Part shown: positions 58,449 to 64,000 of the stretch, piece after piece | Position numbering within the stretch: position 1 is the stretch's first letter | Layout: every line of letters starts with the position of its first letter | Assembly (NCBI GenBank): GCA_003141855.1 | Contig: PLNS01000012.1 | Location: 96,440-160,439 of the forward strand | Length of the DNA: 64,000 nucleotides | Origin: Candidatus Bathyarchaeota archaeon | GTDB taxonomy: Archaea > Thermoproteota > Bathyarchaeia > Bathyarchaeales > Bathycorpusculaceae | Direction of reading: 5' to 3' | The notes under the pieces: model-generated | What the model was told of the DNA's origin: nothing | The model's input: the letters and a program-made list of their open reading frames with translations, nothing else | The model's database searches: none | Position numbers and translations under genes: made by a program

Positions 58449-59888
58449 TTATTCTGTGTGGACTCTGTACAAGTCGACGTCTTCGCGCATGCTTGGTGTT
58501 AATTCGAGGAAGTCTCGGACTGAACGTTCAATGTCTTTGGATTGTGTAACGTATCTGCCGACGATGAGTATGTCTGCGCCTTGCTCTAATGCTTCTTTTG
58601 CTGTCTCTGGCATTATGCCGCCTGCAACTGCAATCAGGAACTTTTTCCCTGGGAATGCTTGCCGAATAAGCTTTATTCGCTCTAGTCCGCAGCTTCTACC
58701 GCTTTCTTGGTCAATGCCTCGGTGTAAGATGACGATGTCTGGGAACTCTTTGAGAGATTTGAGTTTACCAAGCACATCTTCAACGTTTAGCATGTCGATG
58801 ACTGCGTATATTCCAAGGCGTTTCGCTTCATGTGTGAATGCGTCAAGGGTTTCTGGTGGTGCTAAGCCTGCTGCGACTACTGCGTCTGCGGTGTCTTCGT
58901 AGGCGATGTCTACTTCAACTTTGCCTACATCAAGCGTTTTGAGGTCTGCAATAATGAATTTGTCTCTGGCTATTTGGCGTAGTTCGTTGATGCCTCTTGT
59001 GCCGTAGCGTTTGATGAGTGGAGTTCCGACTTCAAGGATGATTCTGTCGCTTCCTGGCAGTTGTTCAATAACCTTCTTTGCCCCTTCAAGTGAGGGTGCG
59101 TCAAGTGCAATTTGTAGGTATGGTGGTCTCCATAGGCGTGGAACTTTGAAGCCCATGATTGGGTGCTTTGCGCGGTCTTTTTCGTAGATTATCTTTTCCA
59201 GTGACGGGTACTTCTTTAATGCTCGTTGAAGCGCCATTTTTGTTGCGCCATAGTTGTACTGATATATCTTGCGGTAATCAGTTGCTTTTGGATGAATGAA
59301 AACGCTGCAAATGATAACCCAGCTATCTAGCTTGTTTGCTGGAATGATTCCTTCTTCGGCTGAGTCAGCGATGGCTTTTGCGACTGCTGCTTGGGCTGGA
59401 CCGAAAATTTTTGCTGTATCTTCCATGTTTTTGAGGGTGACTTTTGGTACTATTAGGGTGTGTGGTTTTGGCGGCAGGTTAGGTCTGATTACTGCTAGGA
59501 CTGGTGTGTGGCCGGCTGATAATTGTGTCATTCCATTCGCGAATGCTTGTCCAACTGGTCCATTTTTGTCGCCTATCATCAGGTCAATGTGAGCAACTTC
59601 GTTTCCCTCTCCTAACAGCGATTCACCGATTAGGTACACAGGTCCTGAATCTTCTTCTGCATCGTCAGTTGTTGTCGGCATGCGGTCTACAATCTCCTTG
59701 AAATCGACATTGAACTCCTTTAGCCATGAGTAAAGTGTGTCTCTGTGAATGTCCATTTCTTTTGCTGTTCCGACGACTGTCGGTTTTGTCGGCTTACCTT
59801 TAGAACCAACTTCTTTTTTTGCGGCTTCTGTTAGCATTTTTATAAATTCTTCACGTGTTTCTGGCTTTTTAACGTCTGCTCCCGACAT
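58449..59888 (-). CDS. fae-hps: Fae-Hps fusion (formaldehyde-activating enzyme / 3-hexulose-6-phosphate synthase) with N-terminal HTH-like extension
   Basis: Fae: GEGNEVAHIDLMIGDKNGPVGQAFANGMTQLSAGHTPVLAVIRPNLPPKPHTLIVPKVTLKN; Hps: FIIADLKTLDVGKVEVDIAYEDTADAVVAAG. Confidence 0.92.
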   Translation of the reverse strand: MSGADVKKPETREEFIKMLTEAAKKEVGSKGKPTKPTVVGTAKEMDIHRDTLYSWLKEFNVDFKEIVDRMPTTTDDAEEDSGPVYLIGESLLGEGNEVAHIDLMIGDKNGPVGQAFANGMTQLSAGHTPVLAVIRPNLPPKPHTLIVPKVTLKNMEDTAKIFGPAQAAVAKAIADSAEEGIIPANKLDSWVIICSVFIHPKATDYRKIYQYNYGATKMALQRALKKYPSLEKIIYEKDRAKHPIMGFKVPRLWRPPYLQIALDAPSLEGAKKVIEQLPGSDRIILEVGTPLIKRYGTRGINELRQIARDKFIIADLKTLDVGKVEVDIAYEDTADAVVAAGLAPPETLDAFTHEAKRLGIYAVIDMLNVEDVLGKLKSLKEFPDIVILHRGIDQESGRSCGLERIKLIRQAFPGKKFLIAVAGGIMPETAKEALEQGADILIVGRYVTQSKDIERSVRDFLELTPSMREDVDLYRVHTE

Positions 59889-60102
59889 TTAATTAACCTC
59901 GGTCGCTCTCTGAGGTTTACCTTGTATATAAAAATGTCGGAAGGGCTTCATAGGATTAAGGTTGGTTGAGTCAGTTTTAGCGATAGGTTGCCGTTTGACG
60001 GTTGTTTTTATGTGGCGATAGTATTTTTGTCGTTTTTACCTCATCGCTAAATCTTTATATCTGAAGTCTTGTATTGAATGCCTAATTTAGCGGAGAAATT
60101 CG

Positions 60103-60285
60103 ATGTCTTGGACTGACTGGACATTATTAGGCATATTCATACTTGGTTTCTTGCTGTTCCTGTACGGTGCCAACACGTACAATCAAGTCGTCGGGTACAG
60201 CGGCGTTTACTTGTTCATCGGTTCAATCGTAGCCTACCTTGTCGTCTACATCTACAAGGAACTAACAAAGAAAGCGTCTTGTTAG
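60103..60285 (+). CDS. Small two-TM membrane protein
   Basis: 60-aa ORF, hydrophobic, TATA-like AT-rich sequence upstream. Confidence 0.5.
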   Translation: MSWTDWTLLGIFILGFLLFLYGANTYNQVVGYSGVYLFIGSIVAYLVVYIYKELTKKASC

Positions 60286-61838
60286 AACCCGTAAAGGCCG
60301 CCGTATTTTTTGTTTAGGTACTGCAGGTGTGGTTCTGAATCTAGGGTTCTTCCCGTTGCCCGTTTGATTAGTTCTTCTGGGTCATAGAGGTCGCCTTGGC
60401 GGTGAATGTTAGTTTTCAACCAACCGTTAATGCCTTCGAGTTTTCCCTCTGCAAGTTGACTGTGCCAGTCTGGCAGGTCTTTGGTGAGGGCAGCGGTTAT
60501 TTGTCCACTGTAGATGTTGCCTAACGCGTAGCTTGGGAAGTAACCGTAAAGTCCGCTTGCCCAATGCGTATCTTGCATCGCACCCTCCGAGTCGTTTTCG
60601 ATTTTTACGCCGAGATAATCCGCGTATTTTTGGTTCCACGCCTCTGGAAGCTCGTTGACTGTGATTTTGTCGGCGAAGAGGTCCCTTTCGATTTCAAAGC
60701 GGATGATGATGTGGAGGCTGTAGGTTACTTCGTCTGCTTCGATTCGGATTTTTGAGCGTTCAACCTTGTTTATGGCTTGGATGAACGGCTCTAACTGGAG
60801 GTTGTTTAGGCTTGGTGCTGCCTGTTTGATTTTCGGCAGAAAACCTGTCCAAAACTCTTTTGAACGTCCGATAATGTTTTCGTAGAATCGTGATTGGGAT
60901 TCGTGTATGCCGTAGGAGCATGTTGAGCCGACTGGCTGGTATTGCCATTCTGGGTTGAGGTTTTGCTCGTAGAGCGCGTGCCCGCTCTCGTGGAGCACAG
61001 AGAAGATTGAGCTGGCAAAATTGTTGGGATAGTAATGCGTGGTTATGCGCACATCATCATAGTAGCCCGTGGTAAAGGGATGCTCTGTCTCATCAACTCT
61101 TCCCCCAGCTTCCGATGAGGCAGTGTCGTAACCGAGCGTTTCCGTTATTAATTGTGTGATTTTGCGCTGGTTCTCTACTGGCACAACCAGATTGAGGACC
61201 TGGGTGGACGGTTTAGTCTGGCAATCTTCAATTTTAGCGATTAACGGCTTTAAACCTGCCAATAGCTGGTTGAAGGTTTTAGTTATGGTCTCTGCAGGCA
61301 TTTTCGGCTCAAAATTGTCAAGCAACGCTTCATAAGGAGTTTTGGTTTCTTTGACTTTCATGAGAATTTCCGCGGCTTGCTTGCTGAGGTCTAAAAGTTT
61401 TTGCAAGTCAGCCTTGAATAGGTTAAAGTCTTTTTTTGCCTTGGCTTTCTTCCATGTGTTGACTGTTAATGCTTCTTGCATGGCAAGGTCTGCAACGAGT
61501 TTTTCGGGCAGAGCGGTTTGTTCAAGGTAGCTTTTGTTGATTAGGTATAGGTTGCGTTTTTCCACTTGCCCCATGGCTTCATAATCGGGGCTTTTTTGGA
61601 TGGAGTTTAAGAGTTTTCCTATTTCCGGGTCCGTTCCCAGTTTATGGTGAATGCGGCTAAGCAATGCCAATTGCTGGCTGCGCTGCTCCACAGCCTTCGG
61701 CGGCATATAAATTTCCATATCCCAGTGGATAATCCCTTCAGCCGTCGAAAGCACCACCGCATCCTTGGTTTTTATTAAAAGTTCCCTGTAAGCTGAATCT
61801 AGGTTACTTGTCAAGGTGATTCTTCCTTTGTGTTTCAA
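60282..61838 (-). CDS. M32 family carboxypeptidase (carboxypeptidase Taq)
   Basis: VLHESGHALYEQN HExxH motif; GIHESQSRFYENIIGRS. Confidence 0.94.
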   Translation of the reverse strand: MKHKGRITLTSNLDSAYRELLIKTKDAVVLSTAEGIIHWDMEIYMPPKAVEQRSQQLALLSRIHHKLGTDPEIGKLLNSIQKSPDYEAMGQVEKRNLYLINKSYLEQTALPEKLVADLAMQEALTVNTWKKAKAKKDFNLFKADLQKLLDLSKQAAEILMKVKETKTPYEALLDNFEPKMPAETITKTFNQLLAGLKPLIAKIEDCQTKPSTQVLNLVVPVENQRKITQLITETLGYDTASSEAGGRVDETEHPFTTGYYDDVRITTHYYPNNFASSIFSVLHESGHALYEQNLNPEWQYQPVGSTCSYGIHESQSRFYENIIGRSKEFWTGFLPKIKQAAPSLNNLQLEPFIQAINKVERSKIRIEADEVTYSLHIIIRFEIERDLFADKITVNELPEAWNQKYADYLGVKIENDSEGAMQDTHWASGLYGYFPSYALGNIYSGQITAALTKDLPDWHSQLAEGKLEGINGWLKTNIHRQGDLYDPEELIKRATGRTLDSEPHLQYLNKKYGGLYGF

Positions 61839-62044
61839 TGGTTGGCGTCTTTATTTACTGTTAGGTTAAAAGCGCTATCTGGTGCTCTCGGTATGACCTA
61901 CCCCCCTCTATATATAGCCTGAAATTGCAAAACAGTTGTTTTTTGGAAGGGTTGGGTTTCTTGGTTTTAAGTAATCAAGCGGTAATTTGCTTGCAGGAGT
62001 CTTTTATCTAAGAAGATAGTGCCGTTTGATTGAGGTCATATTAA

Positions 62045-62698
62045 TTGAGTAGCTTGGAATCTAATAAGAACTTGGCTGGCATCGGCTCAATATTGCTCAT
62101 GTTTCCAGTAGTGAGCATCGTCGGCATAATACTGCTTTTCGTCGGCATCAAAGGGCTGTCAGAGTACTATAAAGATGACAGCATCTACCGAAACGCAATC
62201 TGGGGCGTTATCTTCGGCATCATCGCCTTAGTTGCCATTGCAGTCGCAGTGCCCATATTCATAATGGGCGGCGTGTTTAGTAGCTTTGCATTAGGAGCGG
62301 CGGGCATAGGATTCGGATTGATAACTCTGCTTCTGATAGCTGTTATTGTTTTTATCTTCTATGTGATAGCGGCAATGTACTTTAGACGAGTCTTCAACAG
62401 TCTCGCGCAAAGATCGGGCGAACACATGTTTGAAACAGCAGGAACGCTCCTGTTCATAGGCGCCATATTGACAATTCTATTTCTAATCGGCTTACTGCTG
62501 ATATTTGTCGCTTGGATAATCGCGACAATCGCATTCTTCTCGATAAAAGTTCCCTCGCAACCATACGCTTACGGACCGGCGCCAGCATCAACAGCAACAA
62601 CAACACAAGCAACACGGTACTGCCCCAACTGCGGCTCACCAGTAGACGCAAACGCAACCTATTGCCCCCACTGCGGAAAACAACTTCCCCCAGCCTAA
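62045..62698 (+). CDS. DUF996-like membrane protein with C-terminal zinc ribbon
   Basis: Multi-TM plus YCPNCGSPVDANATYCPHCGKQLPPA. Confidence 0.78.
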   Translation: MSSLESNKNLAGIGSILLMFPVVSIVGIILLFVGIKGLSEYYKDDSIYRNAIWGVIFGIIALVAIAVAVPIFIMGGVFSSFALGAAGIGFGLITLLLIAVIVFIFYVIAAMYFRRVFNSLAQRSGEHMFETAGTLLFIGAILTILFLIGLLLIFVAWIIATIAFFSIKVPSQPYAYGPAPASTATTTQATRYCPNCGSPVDANATYCPHCGKQLPPA

Positions 62699-62785
62699 TC
62701 TCTTTATTTTTTTTACCGCGTTTTGTTACTGCCCGCATGTAACCACATACGTTTAAGAGATTAGCAAGCTCGCTTTAATCGTGAA

Positions 62786-62995
62786 GTGCTCTTTATGGAA
62801 AGAAAACCACCCTACGGCAAAAGAATCAAAAACCGCTCCACCTTGCCCAAAGCGCCACCGCTACATGAAGAACCCCTACGCGGAATAGAACCAGGCAAAC
62901 TGGTCTGCACAATATGCGGAAAAAACTTCACAGCCAAAAGCCAGCTCGACAGGCACATGCTAACTGAGCATGAATCGCCCGAAGGAAGAGAATAA
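62786..62995 (+). CDS. Small C2H2 zinc-finger protein
   Basis: LVCTICGKNFTAKSQLDRHMLTEHESPEG. Confidence 0.78.
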   Translation: MLFMERKPPYGKRIKNRSTLPKAPPLHEEPLRGIEPGKLVCTICGKNFTAKSQLDRHMLTEHESPEGRE

Positions 62996-63014
62996 CAAAG
63001 AATAAATGATAAGT

Positions 63015-63092
63015 TGGTGCTCCGGCCGGGATTTGGACCCGGGTCGCCGACTCGAAAGGCCAGTATACTTGACCGGACTATACTACCGGAGC
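63015..63092 (-). tRNA. tRNA-Glu(TTC), CCA encoded
   Basis: Reverse complement GCTCCGGTAGTATAGTCCGGTCAAGTATACTGGCCTTTCGAGTCGGCGACCCGGGTCCAAATCCCGGCCGGAGCACCA. Confidence 0.92.
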
Positions 63093-63164
63093 GCTTTTTA
63101 CAATAAAGCATCAAGCAGAATGCTTTTTCCCTCGAATAAACCTTACCCTTCCAGAACCATACTT

Positions 63165-63683
63165 TTAGCTAACAGGCTTGTCGGGTTTAGGTTTTTTTGG
63201 GGTAAACAAAAAGGCAGTTATTTGCTCGACAAGTTTGGCTTGGTTTGTGGTGGTTTTTTCGAGTTCTTGGATTCTTTTTTCTAGGTCGTTTGAGATGATT
63301 TTGCCTTCGATGCGGTTGGCGGAGCGGAACATGAGCAGCATCTTGAACACTTCATCAATCGCTTTCTCCTGCTCGTCAGTGGATGAGGGCTTTGTTCCCG
63401 CGATAATGGATAACAGGTCAACGTAGTGCTCTTTTATTTTTAGTTCCGCGTTAACTGAGGGGTCAGTTGGGAACGCTATGCTCAACGGCGTCTTCTTGGC
63501 AAGTTCAGCAGCGGTTGGGAAGCGAATGATTATGTCTCCTCTTATCCATGAAGAAACAAACTCTGAAACGAACCGTCGGATATCTTTTTCCGAGTAAAGC
63601 AGAGGTGACTCTGGTTTTGGCTCTGTTTTCCTTTTAATTCTGACACTGATAACTTTCTTGTCCTCTGCATTATTTTTCGACAT
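63165..63683 (-). CDS. Hypothetical protein
   Basis: 172-aa ORF, charged. Confidence 0.6.
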   Translation of the reverse strand: MSKNNAEDKKVISVRIKRKTEPKPESPLLYSEKDIRRFVSEFVSSWIRGDIIIRFPTAAELAKKTPLSIAFPTDPSVNAELKIKEHYVDLLSIIAGTKPSSTDEQEKAIDEVFKMLLMFRSANRIEGKIISNDLEKRIQELEKTTTNQAKLVEQITAFLFTPKKPKPDKPVS

Positions 63684-63767
63684 TTGCTCCCTTCCATGCG
63701 CTGTCTAAGCGTTCTCTGTTCTTTTTCTTAAGCAAGACCTAGTATTTAAGAAAAAGCATATCTTGCA

Positions 63768-63986
63768 TTAGAAAGAGATTTTTGCAGCAGAAGGAATCTT
63801 GCCCAAAATTTTTCCCGTTGCTTTCTCTATTTTTTCGCGGTCAGCCTCGTCGGTGTAGACTCGCAGGATGTTCATGAAGCCTTTGAGGGTTTCGAAGATT
63901 TTTGAGATTTCGCTTAGACGCTGGAGGGTTTTTGTGCCGCTTTGGCTTCGGCTGAATACTGGAATCTCCATTGACTCCATGAGCAC
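63768..63986 (-). CDS. Hypothetical protein; true start may lie beyond the window
   Basis: 72-aa ORF at window edge. Confidence 0.45.
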   Translation of the reverse strand: MLMESMEIPVFSRSQSGTKTLQRLSEISKIFETLKGFMNILRVYTDEADREKIEKATGKILGKIPSAAKISF

Positions 63987-64000
63987 GGCATGATGGTATG

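Overview
The window is a 64 kb stretch of archaeal chromosome. Its gene content includes PolD (DP1/DP2), Cdc6/Orc1, SRP54, aIF5A, aIF2-gamma, GGGP synthase, L21e/S6e/S24e/S27ae and Sec61-beta. A Bathyarchaeia-like lineage is my inference and is not proven. Most of it is housekeeping: translation, tRNA modification, replication, cofactor metabolism and transport. There is a split ribosomal run (L3-L4-L23-L2-S19) and two tRNA genes: an intron-containing tRNA-Ser(CGA) and a tRNA-Glu(TTC). I see no CRISPR array, transposase, prophage or rRNA.

The most interesting region is about 22.3-25.7 kb. It contains a predicted replication origin directly upstream of cdc6/orc1, with three ORB-like boxes flanking a very AT-rich segment. 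Next to the origin is a dense cluster of TGTGAT/ATCACA motifs and TGACGTCA palindromes. These surround two uncharacterised genes, one of which encodes a predicted membrane-anchored coiled-coil winged-helix protein. This is a candidate undescribed origin-associated regulatory or tethering module.

Second, there is an intergenic dispersed repeat family with four copies sharing a perfectly conserved 25-mer. Three copies are bipartite, with half-units spaced 54, 63 and 54 bp apart. Other observations include a radical SAM/SPASM protein with a large unknown N-terminal region, an HTH-like extension on a Fae-Hps fusion, and adjacent split-domain gene sets.
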